64,000 nt of DNA. Origin: Microseira sp041929235 (GTDB lineage Bacteria; Cyanobacteriota; Cyanobacteriia; Cyanobacteriales; Aerosakkonemataceae). The position numbers and the translations under genes were made by a program. Location: the NCBI RefSeq assembly GCF_041929235.1, contig NZ_JBHFNP010000115.1, positions 32,543 through 96,542 of the forward strand, given 5' to 3'. The notes beneath the pieces were generated by a model. It saw only the letters and a list, made by a program, of their open reading frames with translations, did no database searches and was not told the origin of the DNA. Of the stretch, positions 1 to 9,215 are shown piece by piece (within the stretch, counting starts at the first letter, position 1; each line of letters begins with the position of its first letter).

Positions 1-2
1 AA

Positions 3-455
3 GATCAAACAATCTGTAGCTACCTGCAAGAATTTGAGAAGCTACTGAATAAGATGGTGGATAGTCCCCAATTGACGATCGCTAAATATGCAGAACAACT
101 CAGTCTTGAGATGCAAGCGCGATGTTTACAGATACCAGATGAATCATCTGTAGCCAACCTCAATAAAAATGGTAAGATGACCCCATTGCTTCAGCAAAGA
201 ACAACGCCAAAAACCGTCTGCACAGTCGGTACACTGGAAGCAAAACTGATTGAGATTTGGGAAAATCTTCTCCAAACTAAACCGATTTCTGTGGAGGATG
301 ATTTTTTTGATTTGGGAGGTAACTCTTTGCTGATGATGGTTCTGGCGGCGGAGATTGAAAAACAATTTTCCATAAAATTGCCGTTACGTTTATTAGTTTA
401 TGCATCTAGACTAGAGGATTTAGCTAAGATAATCCGTCAGAAAAAATCCGATTAA
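3..455 (+). CDS. NRPS C-terminal end (condensation-domain end plus carrier protein), partial
   Basis: The frame is open from the first bases, so the gene starts outside the window; the ATG at 54 is internal. The first ~45 residues resemble the last helix and linker of a condensation domain (YLQEFEKLLNKMVDSPQLT). After a ~40-residue linker comes a peptidyl carrier protein with the 4'-phosphopantetheine site DDFFDLGGNSLL; the Ser takes the arm. No adenylation domain lies between the two, so this is a C-PCP arrangement needing an amino acid loaded in trans, or a shortened module. No thioesterase follows. The gene belongs to the natural-product cluster that continues to about 13.7 kb. Confidence 0.8.
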   Translation, partial: DQTICSYLQEFEKLLNKMVDSPQLTIAKYAEQLSLEMQARCLQIPDESSVANLNKNGKMTPLLQQRTTPKTVCTVGTLEAKLIEIWENLLQTKPISVEDDFFDLGGNSLLMMVLAAEIEKQFSIKLPLRLLVYASRLEDLAKIIRQKKSD

Positions 456-539
456 TACCAATTTCCTAAAATTGGGCTACATATTGACCCTCTTTTATGA
501 CTCTCGATACAGAATATTGAGAAACCATTGATTTTGTAG

Positions 540-679
540 GGGTGAAGCATTGCGGCGATAAATCTATCGTCAAAGGGGAAAGTGTAGATACCGCAATGCT
601 TCACCCTTTTTCTTGGTGGCGATAAATCTATCGTCAAAGGGGAAAGTGTAGATACCGCAATGCTTCACCCTTTTTCTTG
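540..679. repeat. Palindromic repeat with a 64-bp tandem duplication
   Basis: The arm GGGTGAAGCATTGCGG (540-555) is complementary to CCGCAATGCTTCACCC at 591-606 and again at 655-670. The 62-bp block at 554-615 is repeated exactly at 618-679. The gap 456-1039 holds this and the next repeat and no gene that can be supported. Confidence 0.85.
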
Positions 680-815
680 AGCCATAGTGACAGAAGAGCG
701 ATAAACTTGTACTTAGAAAGGCAACTATAGCAGTGAGCGAATCCTGTATTTACAGATTCCGATTAAACTGAATAATATCATATCCGTTTCCGTTTGTCTC
801 GGTTGCCTAAGGGCA

Positions 816-879
816 GGGCGAAGCATTCGGATAAAAACCTTGGGTTTCTTACAGAAGTTATCGCCCGAATGCTTCGCCC
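816..879. repeat. Dispersed palindromic repeat
   Basis: GGGCGAAGCATTCGG (816-830) pairs with CCGAATGCTTCGCCC (865-879), a 15-bp perfect stem with a 34-base loop. It is a sequence variant of the neighbouring GAAGCATT palindrome. Just after it, about 908-920, is one arm of the CGGACATGATAT-type repeat also seen near 16.0 and 58.5 kb. Confidence 0.8.
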
Positions 880-1039
880 CTACAAATATACACAACCGAT
901 GCTATCGGACATGATATAAGTTTCCTATCTAGGAGACCTGATACTCCTAAAAAAAAGCGTGGAATTGTCGGGTAGGGTTGAGGGATTAACCTCGCCCTCC
1001 CCAACCCAGATTAAAGTGTGTTTATTCGGATTTCTATCG

Positions 1040-2299
1040 TTATTCAGCAAGCCCTTCTTGAGATAAAGAATTCTGCTGCAAGGAAAACAAGGAACTTTCC
1101 AAAATTACCAAAATGGTTACAGCAACAACGAGTACGCCCCCACCTACTAGGATTAATGAAGCACCATAGCGATCTGCTAATATGCCCCCGAACAAATAGC
1201 CGATTGTCGTACCCAACTGCCCTAGAGAATTACGAATACTAAAGATGCGTCCTTGTAGCCTTTCGGGTACCCACTCAAGCCAAATTGCGGTACTTGAAGT
1301 ATTGACGGCAGGTCCGACTACACCATAGAGAAAAGTAAAACCCATCGCCAATGCGACTGTAGGACTTATCCCTAGAGAAGCCCTACATAAACCGCAAGCA
1401 GGCATTCCTATTAGTAACGCCTGTACTCGTTGGGAAAAACCTCCGGTTGCTGTGACAGCTATACTACTAACTATCCATCCAATACCATAAGCCGTTTCCA
1501 GAGCAGCCAAGACACCAGGACCTCCATTGAATACTTGAGTGACAAGCAGTGGCAGGATTGAAGGAAGTGTAATTCCAATGTTGACTAACATGAAGAACAC
1601 TAAAAGTATAGTTAGACCACGGTTTTGACACATAAAGTGCCAAGCTTCAATCAGGTCTTGCTTATACTCATCATTGGCTGTCCACAAACCCTGTTTTTCT
1701 CTGTCCAGAAGCGGTGGAAGTTTCACAAAGATTAACGAAACAAAAGAGATAATAAAAGTCAGCAGTTGCACTTCCAAAATTTGAGACACAGCAAACCAAT
1801 TGAATAGCAATGTTGCTATCACTGGTCCAAAAACTGACTTTGAGGCGTGCATGACTTCTCGGATTCCAGCAAGTTTGCCACGACCTTCTGGGGTGATGAT
1901 TTGACTACAGGCTGAAAGGAGTGTGGGTTGGTGGACTGCTGCAAGCACGCTAGAGAGTACAGCGAACAGCACCAACAAAGGTATATTAATTTTTTCTAGG
2001 GCAAAGGCTGCAATGATTGGCACAAGCAGCACTGCGTTGAGCAAGTCGCAGACCAGCATTATTTTCTGCCGTGGCAGTCGGTCTACTATAGGAGCAAGTA
2101 ACGGACCCAATAAAATGCCAGGTACCATAGAAGCTATGAGCTGTATCGCAATAAGCGTACCTGAGTTATATGTGGCGGTCAGCCACCACACGATAGCAAA
2201 AGTACTGATTCCGCTTCCCAATACAGAGAGAAACTGTCCTATGATTAGCAAAAAAAAAGCTAACTCGATATCCAGGAAAGAGCATGATTTGAGACTCAA
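1040..2299 (-). CDS. MFS exporter (EntS-like / MFS_3 type)
   Basis: This is a 419-residue hydrophobic protein with about 12 predicted membrane helices. The N-terminal ...LLIIGQFLSVLGSGISTF segment and the loop after helix 2 (ADRLPRQ-like, here VDRLPRQK) match the major facilitator subfamily that includes EntS and macrolide exporters. It is convergent with the NRPS fragment at the window start and lies near an ammonia-lyase gene on the same strand, so export of the cluster product is the likely job. That role is inferred from position; the substrate cannot be read from the sequence. Confidence 0.85.
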   Translation of the reverse strand: MSLKSCSFLDIELAFFLLIIGQFLSVLGSGISTFAIVWWLTATYNSGTLIAIQLIASMVPGILLGPLLAPIVDRLPRQKIMLVCDLLNAVLLVPIIAAFALEKINIPLLVLFAVLSSVLAAVHQPTLLSACSQIITPEGRGKLAGIREVMHASKSVFGPVIATLLFNWFAVSQILEVQLLTFIISFVSLIFVKLPPLLDREKQGLWTANDEYKQDLIEAWHFMCQNRGLTILLVFFMLVNIGITLPSILPLLVTQVFNGGPGVLAALETAYGIGWIVSSIAVTATGGFSQRVQALLIGMPACGLCRASLGISPTVALAMGFTFLYGVVGPAVNTSSTAIWLEWVPERLQGRIFSIRNSLGQLGTTIGYLFGGILADRYGASLILVGGGVLVVAVTILVILESSLFSLQQNSLSQEGLAE

Positions 2300-2761
2300 A
2301 AATGTTTACGAATTACGCAACGGGCACACTCTTCCTGCATCAAATATGGTAATTATTTCTGCTGAATGTGTCTTTTTATTTTGCTACGCGACTTAAATCC
2401 AGTCAATCACTCCAAAAGGATATATATGCGCCCGTCCTGAGTAAGATAAACTGGTCTGACGCGCACCCATCCGGATTTCTATGAAAAATAGTTGGGAAAG
2501 GCAACTAGAGATCGACGGTCTCACCTTTGTTTCTTTTCTCGTCGTGGGTCAGTCCTGATAACTTGACAAAATAACTGTTGCCTTATACTTCGCTATACTT
2601 GAAATTGTGGTAAAATTAGAATTTGACGCAAGTTGAGATCGCCCCAGAAAATTTGCCTTTTCAACATCAAAAATTGGTTAATGTTCGTAGGTTCGTTCTT
2701 GGAGTCTTTTGACAAACGGTCTCGCCCAACCCGTGTGGTCGCCCCCTAAGACAATTCGGGG
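2300..2761. other. Intergenic region, no gene seen
   Basis: No convincing coding frame. It carries one copy of a 53-bp exact repeat (2628-2680) and separates the MFS exporter from a transposase remnant, so it is probably scar sequence. Confidence 0.6.
2628..2680. repeat. 53-bp exact dispersed repeat, copy 1
   Basis: The 53 bases starting GCAAGTTGAGATCGCCCC are identical to 16347-16399. Neither copy is in a gene. The two bracket most of the NRPS cluster in direct orientation. Confidence 0.9.
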
Positions 2762-3010
2762 CTACGGCGGGATTTGTCTGATATAAAGCTTGATTAACTC
2801 TTCTGTATCGGGTCGAGTATCTTGTAGGGCTTCATAGGTACTCGACCATTGGCGACGAAAGACCGCGTACAACGAGAAATCCGCTAAACTGTCTGCTTTT
2901 GGACTCAGCAACAGCGCATTCATTAACTCAAAGGTAGCATCTTGCGCTTTGCATATATTTTTGTAGATCTCTTGACGAAATTCTTGTATTTGAGTGAGAT
3001 TTTTCATCAC
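2762..3010 (-). pseudogene. N-terminal fragment of a transposase-like protein
   Basis: An 82-residue frame whose segments (TQIQEFRQEIYKNICK, then SLADFSLYAVFRRQWSSTYEAL) resemble from memory the N-terminus of a cyanobacterial DDE-type transposase family of several hundred residues. Only this start is present, so it would be a truncated remnant. It overlaps the preceding minus-strand frame by 4 bases. It could instead be a small unknown protein. Confidence 0.45.
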
Positions 3011-3222
3011 GAAAGATGAGCCTTGGTCAGACTTCTCTCATCTTCTGTCATCCGGGTCAACTTCCCAAAAGCTGACCCGCTATTTTTTTCCTCTCCGATT
3101 ATCTCCACTCCTACTTGGATTCCTTTTGCGCTCTCTACCTCTCCTAAATTCCAGTTAAAAATTAGAGCAATTTCATCAGGAAATAGCGAGGGACCTCCTT
3201 CTATATGATGAGCAATATTCAT
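3007..3222 (-). CDS. Hypothetical 71-residue protein
   Basis: A short soluble, acidic product starting MNIAHHIEGGPSLFPDE. I do not recognise the family. It starts 14 bases after the end of the ammonia-lyase gene on the same strand and overlaps the next frame by ATGA-like coupling, so it may be cotranscribed with the lyase. Codon use gives no strong argument either way. Confidence 0.4.
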   Translation of the reverse strand: MNIAHHIEGGPSLFPDEIALIFNWNLGEVESAKGIQVGVEIIGEEKNSGSAFGKLTRMTEDERSLTKAHLS

Positions 3223-3235
3223 AGTGCTTTCATCC

Positions 3236-4921
3236 TTACTTCAAGCTAGACAAAATTTGGTTAACGGCTGCAACAATCTTACCCCCAGAGGCGATATCAG
3301 CTGCAATTTGGGCAATGTGCAAGTCTAGGGATTGTTCCTCGTCGTTCCAAATGTAAGGACGGTCAGCAGAAGGAGGGTGTCCTACTACGTTCCGCACTGC
3401 CATATATAACTCTCTGGTTGCAGGCGAGAGGGTATCGCGACCATCGTAATGTTCCGCAATTTTATACGTGCGTAAATCAACAGCTTGCACCCCAAACATC
3501 AGAGCGATCGCCATATATTGTTGAAAAATTTCTACACTCGTTCGGGCTAAATTAGCAGAAGCAAAACCTTGGCTGTTGATATTTTGGTTATATTGTTCTG
3601 CGTGGCTAGGAAATCTGTCTGCTATAGAATTTCCATAAAAAGTTAACAATGGCATAATTGAGTTGCCAGTAATTTGCAACCCCTTTAGTCCCATGTTGAC
3701 TATCCTCTGTGGATTCCCTACTAACGATGGTGGCAATCCGTTATTAAATTCTGGAGCGACAAGAGAGGCAATTTGTACGTCCAAATGCTTGGCTAATAAA
3801 CCGATATAGTACCGCAACCGATCCATTCCTACACCAACGTATTGCCCCAAAAAATTACCGCCGTGATAGCTTGCTTGGTTTTCCACATCAATCAGTGGGT
3901 TATCAGTGGCTGAGTTAATTTCTACTTCAATTTGTTTTTGAATTTCTGCAATCCCTTCTACAATCGGCCCCATATATTGTGGTAAGCAACGCAGCGAATA
4001 GCGGTCTTGAATTGGTTGAGAGCCGCGATAGTCGTGAGAACCGTCTAATTCTTCCCTGATCAGGCGCGAACCTAACAGCAAGTCGAGCATTTGGTTGGCA
4101 GTCCAGAGTTGTCCTAGATGGGGTTTTAATTTATGGATGAAGCGGTGAAATGATTGATTGGTGCCGTTTAAGCCTTGGATAACTAGGGCATGGACACCCA
4201 TTGCTAGTGCTAATAAAACTTTAGTATCGTAGATGCAATTGGCAGCAATACCTGTCATCACTGAGGTGCCATTCATCATTGCCAACCCTTCTTTAGGAAG
4301 TAATTGCAATCGCTCTAAACCAAGCAGTTCGAGGGCTGTCAGTGCGTCCAGTTCTTTTCCGTTAAAGTCTACAGTGTAAATTGAGTCCAAACCGATCAAC
4401 GCCCCAGCAATGTAGCTTAAAGGTGTCAAATCTCCGCTAGCACCGATTGAACCTAATTCATATACATGGGGTGTAACACCACTATTGAGGAACTTTACCA
4501 TGCGTCCGAGAAGTTCGAGGCGAATGCCTGATGCCCCATACAAGTGAGAATTGAGCCGCAAAAGCATCGCAGCGCGCACATCAGCCAGAGGTAATTTTTT
4601 TCCAGCCCCTACCTTGTGATACCGCATCAAGTTGTTTTGCAGCAGTGCCGCACATTCGCGTGAGATCGGAACATTTGCCATGCCGCCAAAGCCGCTGGTG
4701 ACACCGTAAATAGGCTGACCCGATTCCACAGCATCCTGAATGTAGTCACAGGATGCTTGCACGCCGCCGAGAATATCAGGCGCATCAGTTATGCGTACCT
4801 GGACACCGTGACGTGCTACAATAACTACTTCATTTATTGTCAGAGGGCGATCGCCCACTACTAGAGGTTGCTCTGAATTTTCCAGACACATTTTTTCTAC
4901 AGCCATTGTCATACCAATCAT
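3236..4921 (-). CDS. MIO-type aromatic amino acid ammonia-lyase or aminomutase
   Basis: A full-length (561-residue) member of the histidase/PAL superfamily, close along its length to cyanobacterial phenylalanine ammonia-lyases as I recall them. Ala161-Ser162-Gly163 in GSIGASGDLTPLS cyclise to the MIO electrophile; Tyr72 in PIYGVTSGFGG is the catalytic base. Expected reaction: loss of ammonia from Phe/Tyr to give (hydroxy)cinnamate, or 2,3-migration of the amine. The selectivity pair, Phe-Leu in Anabaena PAL, reads Tyr101-His102 here, so the substrate and even the reaction are uncertain. AGGAGG lies about 12 bases before the ATG. It sits back-to-back with the ligase/NRPS operon, so it probably supplies the starter acid. 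Confidence 0.9.
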   Translation of the reverse strand: MIGMTMAVEKMCLENSEQPLVVGDRPLTINEVVIVARHGVQVRITDAPDILGGVQASCDYIQDAVESGQPIYGVTSGFGGMANVPISRECAALLQNNLMRYHKVGAGKKLPLADVRAAMLLRLNSHLYGASGIRLELLGRMVKFLNSGVTPHVYELGSIGASGDLTPLSYIAGALIGLDSIYTVDFNGKELDALTALELLGLERLQLLPKEGLAMMNGTSVMTGIAANCIYDTKVLLALAMGVHALVIQGLNGTNQSFHRFIHKLKPHLGQLWTANQMLDLLLGSRLIREELDGSHDYRGSQPIQDRYSLRCLPQYMGPIVEGIAEIQKQIEVEINSATDNPLIDVENQASYHGGNFLGQYVGVGMDRLRYYIGLLAKHLDVQIASLVAPEFNNGLPPSLVGNPQRIVNMGLKGLQITGNSIMPLLTFYGNSIADRFPSHAEQYNQNINSQGFASANLARTSVEIFQQYMAIALMFGVQAVDLRTYKIAEHYDGRDTLSPATRELYMAVRNVVGHPPSADRPYIWNDEEQSLDLHIAQIAADIASGGKIVAAVNQILSSLK

Positions 4922-5039
4922 GGGTTTAAATTCCCTCCTAGTAAAGCAGCGAACTAGGTGTTAACCTGTAAAATCGATTTCTGTAGATGTCTAACGATCT
5001 ATTTAACTCAAGTTTCTAGTTATGATCTTAAACATTTTC

Positions 5040-5117
5040 GCTCCCCCTAAATCTCCCTTAATAAGAAGTGGTATTTTTAAGGAATGTTCCCCCCTTATTA
5101 AGGGGTATCAGGGGGTA
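5040..5117. repeat. Dispersed CCCTTAATAAG-type palindromic repeat
   Basis: CTCCCTTAATAAG near 5053 and CCCCTTATTAAGGGG at 5091-5105 form nested inverted repeats flanked by CCCCCT / AGGGGG. Short repeats of this kind are common between cyanobacterial genes. The rest of 5118-5730 shows nothing firm apart from a TATAAT at about 5601. Confidence 0.5.
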
Positions 5118-5730
5118 TCTAATCATATTTGTAACTATCAACTTGCGTTATTTATATTTCCGCTTTGTTGTTCTTCTATCATACCTGAACTCGACCTAAT
5201 CTGTAAATATCAAATTATTTTTGCCCTCTCTTTGTCCGCCAAACTGCTTTCCTGTATATCTCTTCCAGCATTAAATTTGTTAATTTATTTTCCAACTATT
5301 TTTGTGACAAAATTTCCCTTACGGGGCGACAACAATCGTTCAATCCCCCACTCAGTAAGCTATTGACCTATTCATTTTAAATAAAAAAATAGGTCGGCTA
5401 TTCTCAACCAGACATTACTAATTGAAAATATGAAGTTATTCCCCAGATTATACATCTCAGACCTGAAAAGTCAACTCAAAAGAACAGAAGTTTTAATTTT
5501 TTGGCTGTTGGTTACCATTCGGCAACAGGAGAGATGGGTGGGGCTGGAAGAATCAACGATATTTTATGGACTATCGGAAAAATACGTTATGCTGTAAGCT
5601 AATATAATCAACAGCGCTCAATTCTGAGGTAGAAAGGGAAGGGTAATTGGTGGCTATGGCGTGAAGCGCCCGTAGCAAATATAATAAAAAAAACCAACCG
5701 GAGGCTCTTAGGTGAAGCCATAACAATAAC

Positions 5731-5979
5731 TATTGGGGAAAACTAGCGGGTGGCGATGGTTTGATCGCCAACGAGCGCAAAAAACACTACCTGGCATCCC
5801 AGGGATGGTTTTTGCACTCAAAGATCTAAAATTTAGGAAAGCTGCTAGTTGCACAAATACCAAATATTATTGGTGTGGCAGTTGCTCCCAATCGATGAGT
5901 AAACGTCGAAAGCGCATTATTATTGGAGAAATGACCCACGTCTACTACTTTAAAAAACCGCCTATTATTTAGATTATAG
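5731..5979 (+). pseudogene. Ghost gene of unknown family with in-frame stops
   Basis: One frame reads protein-like sequence across three internal stops: YWGKLAGGDGLIANERKKHY..., then NLGKLLVAQIPNIIGVAVAP, then VNVESALLLEK, then PTSTTLKNRLLFRL, ending at TAG 5977. Two of the stops are TGA in positions where Trp would fit. I could not place the family with confidence. It lies directly in front of the ligase gene. Confidence 0.5.
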
Positions 5980-6009
5980 TCTTGACATGCCACGAGGAAC
6001 TATCTAACT

Positions 6010-7833
6010 ATGGACTTAGAAAAAAAGCGGCCTTTGTCCGATTTATCTATTGTCAATATAATTAAAAAAAAAGCAGAGAAAAACCCGGAAAGAATTGCTC
6101 TTGTCGCTCAAAACCGTACTCCCCTCACGTACAGAAGTCTCTACAATCAAATTGAAGATATTGTTACCAAGTTAAATTCGCTCGGTGTGGGACACAATGA
6201 CCGGGTGGCAATTGCTTTACCCAATGGACCGGAGATGGCTGTCGCTTTTTTATCCGTAGCTGCTGCTGCGACCTGCGCCCCACTCAATCCAGCCTATAGC
6301 GCCAAGGAATTTGAATTTTATCTATCTTCTTTGAAGGCGAAAGCGCTAATCGTACAGTCAGGAATAGACTCGCCAGCAAGAGCCGTAGCCCAAGACCAAG
6401 GCATCGCCATTTTTGAACTATCTCCTGTATGGGAAGCTGCGGCGGGAATCTTCAACTTAACTGGCAATATGTCCTCCCCTAATCCAGCACAAAGCGGTTT
6501 TGCCAAACCTGATGATGTGGCTTTAGTGCTGCATACTTCCGGCACCACCTCCCGTCCCAAAATAGTACCGCTGAGTCACATAAACCTCTGCACTTCAGCA
6601 AAAAATATTCGCGTGGCTCTCAATCTGGTTGAGGGCGATCGCTGTCTCAATGTCCTGCCCTTATTTCACATTTACGGTCTGATTGGCTCAATACTTTCAT
6701 CCCTGAGTGCTGGTGGAAGTGTGGTTTGTACCTCAGGGTTTGATGCTTCTAGTTTTTTCTCAGGGTTGTTAGCGTTTCAACCAACTTGGTATGCAGCAGT
6801 GCCAACCATGCATCAGGAAGTTCTAACACACACTCCAGCCAACCGCGACAAAATTTCCCAGCATCCACTGCGACTTATTTGTTCTGGAGCTGCGGCTGTG
6901 CCACAGCAGGTAATACACCAGCTAGAAGCTACTTTCCAAGCTCCTGTGATTGAACAGTACGGAATGACGGAAGCCTCCCTTATCGCTAGCAATCCTCTAC
7001 CTCCAGGCGAACGCAAGCCGGGTTCGGTGGGTTTGGCGGCGGGAACCCAAATAGCGATTATGGATGAAATGGGTAATTTACTGCCTACTGGAGAAGTAGG
7101 GGAAGTTGTCATCCAAGGTGCAAATGTTACTCAAGGTTATGAGAATAATCCAGAAGCCAATGCCAAAGCTTTTACGAATGGTTGGTTTAGAACCGGTGAC
7201 CTTGGGTATTTAGATGAAAATGGATACCTGTTCCTCAAGGGACGGCTCAAGGAAATTATCAATCGTGGCGGGGAGAAAATTTACCCGATAGAAGTTGATG
7301 AAGTTCTGATGGAGCTTCCTGGTATTGTTCAAGCTATAACCTTTGGGGTTCCCCATCCCACACTAGGTGAGGATGTTGCTGCTGCTGTTGTATTGAAGGA
7401 AGGTACACAGCTTGAAGAACAAACGATTCGCAGGTTTTTGTTTGAGCGCTTAGCTGATTTTAAAGTCCCTAGTCAGGTAGCGATCGTAGATGCCATTCCC
7501 AAGGGAGCAACAGGCAAAGTGCAACGTCTTGGACTTGCCGAGAAACTCGCTGGGTATCTCAAGCGAGAGTACATTCCCCCAAGAAATGAGATAGAACATG
7601 AGATTGCAGATATATTTGCTCAAGTCCTAATGCTGGAACGGGTGGGTGTCCACGATAATTTTTTTGGGTTAGGGGGACATTCTCTATTAGCTGCCCAAAT
7701 TATTTCTTGCTTGCGCCAAGCCTTTTGTATAGAATTACACCTACAAAATCTCTTTCAATTGCCTACTGTAGCTGAACTGGCTAAGTATATTGAGACAGTT
7801 GGTTTAATCCAAATTGAAGAGGGAGAACTTTAA
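6010..7833 (+). CDS. AMP-dependent acyl ligase fused to a carrier protein
   Basis: 607 residues. Residues 1-520 are an ANL-superfamily adenylating enzyme resembling 4-coumarate/oxalate-CoA ligases: P-loop LHTSGTTSRPKIV, YGMTE, TGDLGYLDENG, and the C-terminal catalytic Lys in PKGATGKVQR. Residues ~525-600 are a carrier protein with phosphopantetheine site NFFGLGGHSLLAAQ. The fusion suggests that an acid is activated as acyl-AMP and handed to the attached carrier. With the ammonia-lyase next door the acid is plausibly cinnamate-like; that is inference. GAGG precedes the ATG by about 12 bases. The thioesterase gene starts 6 bases downstream, so the two are one operon. Confidence 0.85.
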   Translation: MDLEKKRPLSDLSIVNIIKKKAEKNPERIALVAQNRTPLTYRSLYNQIEDIVTKLNSLGVGHNDRVAIALPNGPEMAVAFLSVAAAATCAPLNPAYSAKEFEFYLSSLKAKALIVQSGIDSPARAVAQDQGIAIFELSPVWEAAAGIFNLTGNMSSPNPAQSGFAKPDDVALVLHTSGTTSRPKIVPLSHINLCTSAKNIRVALNLVEGDRCLNVLPLFHIYGLIGSILSSLSAGGSVVCTSGFDASSFFSGLLAFQPTWYAAVPTMHQEVLTHTPANRDKISQHPLRLICSGAAAVPQQVIHQLEATFQAPVIEQYGMTEASLIASNPLPPGERKPGSVGLAAGTQIAIMDEMGNLLPTGEVGEVVIQGANVTQGYENNPEANAKAFTNGWFRTGDLGYLDENGYLFLKGRLKEIINRGGEKIYPIEVDEVLMELPGIVQAITFGVPHPTLGEDVAAAVVLKEGTQLEEQTIRRFLFERLADFKVPSQVAIVDAIPKGATGKVQRLGLAEKLAGYLKREYIPPRNEIEHEIADIFAQVLMLERVGVHDNFFGLGGHSLLAAQIISCLRQAFCIELHLQNLFQLPTVAELAKYIETVGLIQIEEGEL

Positions 7834-7839
7834 AAAATT

Positions 7840-8901
7840 ATGGAACAACTTATAGCTTACCTTGAAAGTTTAAATGTGAAACTGTGGGTTGAGGGTGGTC
7901 GCTTACGCTATCAAGCTCCCTTGGGGGTAATCACCTCAGAGCGGCTTGAGCAACTACGAGAACACAAAGCCGACATAATCCAGTTTCTGCAAAAGGATAA
8001 ACAGAGCTTCAATTCTACCCAACCGAAGGTGCGACGCTGGTCTCCCCTGGTAGGAATTCAAACTCTCGGTCTCAAACCGCCTTTTTTCTGTGTCCATCCT
8101 TTATCTGGCAACATTCTGAGCTTCCCAGTTTTAAGCCGTCATCTGGGTGCGGAACAACCGTTTTACGGTTTGGAGGCAATTGGAATGCTGGGACAACAAG
8201 AGCCGTTAACAACAATAGAAGATTTGGCAACTTGTTACATCCAAGCAATATCTGTAGTTCAACCTTCAGGACCCTACTTTCTGGGAGGTTACTCTTTCGG
8301 TGGATTGGTAGCCTTTGAAATGGCTCAACAACTCGAACAGCAGGGGCATGAAGTCGCTTTACTGGCTATTATCGACACAATGGCACCCACTGCCAAGTTA
8401 GATATTGCCCCAGCGAATAATGATACCGACTGGATAAAGCTCTGTTTTAGGATAATAGAATACGAATTCAGAAAAAAATTGCCTTTTGTCTGCGAACAAG
8501 TCCAAAAGCTTCAGCCACAAGAGCAAATAGACTACTTCTTGGAGACATTAAAAGCTGCTAACCTGATCTCTCCAAATGTAGGACAGGAGGGGATTCGTCG
8601 GCTCGTGCAACTTTGGATGATTCTTGCCAAAGCTGCCATGAGCTACATACCAAGACTGTACAGAGGTAAAATCACCCTTTTTCGATCCTCCGAGGAGCTT
8701 CCGCTTGAGGACGACAGAGTGGTAAATAACAGGTTTAAGGAATACGCGATGGGTTGGGGTGAGTTTACAACTAAACCGATAGAAATATATCATATACCGG
8801 GCAACCATCGGACTATGATGACTGAGCCTAATTGCTCAGTCCTAGGAGATAAGTTAAAATTCTGTCTCGAACGGGCACAAGCCGGTTCAACTCAGCTATA
8901 A
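7840..8901 (+). CDS. TubC-type docking domain fused to a thioesterase
   Basis: 353 residues. The first ~50 (LNVKLWVEGGRLRYQAP... then LREHKADIIQFL) match the TubC N-terminal docking domain normally found at the start of NRPS/PKS subunits. Residues ~75-345 are an alpha/beta-hydrolase thioesterase: nucleophile Ser152 in GGYSFGGLVAFEM, IIDT carrying the likely Asp, and IPGNHRTMM with the catalytic His. It would release or edit chains on carrier proteins. Docking domain straight onto a thioesterase is unusual and suggests it is recruited in trans to an upstream subunit's C-terminus. It follows the ligase gene by 6 bases. Confidence 0.85.
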   Translation: MEQLIAYLESLNVKLWVEGGRLRYQAPLGVITSERLEQLREHKADIIQFLQKDKQSFNSTQPKVRRWSPLVGIQTLGLKPPFFCVHPLSGNILSFPVLSRHLGAEQPFYGLEAIGMLGQQEPLTTIEDLATCYIQAISVVQPSGPYFLGGYSFGGLVAFEMAQQLEQQGHEVALLAIIDTMAPTAKLDIAPANNDTDWIKLCFRIIEYEFRKKLPFVCEQVQKLQPQEQIDYFLETLKAANLISPNVGQEGIRRLVQLWMILAKAAMSYIPRLYRGKITLFRSSEELPLEDDRVVNNRFKEYAMGWGEFTTKPIEIYHIPGNHRTMMTEPNCSVLGDKLKFCLERAQAGSTQL

Positions 8902-9000
8902 AAAGTAGGATTTCTCCCAAATCCGCCTTGAGAACCCCTGTTTTGTGTTTAACCTCGACTCTCTTTCCATCGAATATATCTCACTATTGGAGAAATATTA

Positions 9001-9215
9001 ATGCCAAATCCAGACCACAACAAACCAAACTTCAATAATCTAGGAACGATCGCGCAAGCAGCTGTAAATCTGTCGCCGGAAGAATTGATTAAAACAGAAT
9101 ATTTACAGATGGCGAAACTATGGTAATTATAATATGGATATTCCATGGCAAAAAGTATTCCAAACTGAAGATAAAAAAGAGGTAGAAAATTATTGTGAGG
9201 AAATTGAGTGAGAGT
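9001..9215 (+). pseudogene. Ghost of a SyrP/TauD-like Fe(II)/2-oxoglutarate dioxygenase
   Basis: A clear ribosome site (GGAG, 8 bases) precedes ATG 9001. The 41-codon frame ends AVNLSPEELIKTEYLQMAKLW-stop and resembles the N-terminus of SyrP-like TauD enzymes of NRPS clusters. After the stop, at 9133-9212, comes MDIPWQKVFQTEDKKEVENY and EWKDDNH, which resembles the C-terminal third of the same family. The middle (~200 residues) is missing. The remnant runs into the truncated condensation domain, marking a deletion junction near 9215-9240. Family assignment is from memory of the motifs. Confidence 0.6.
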
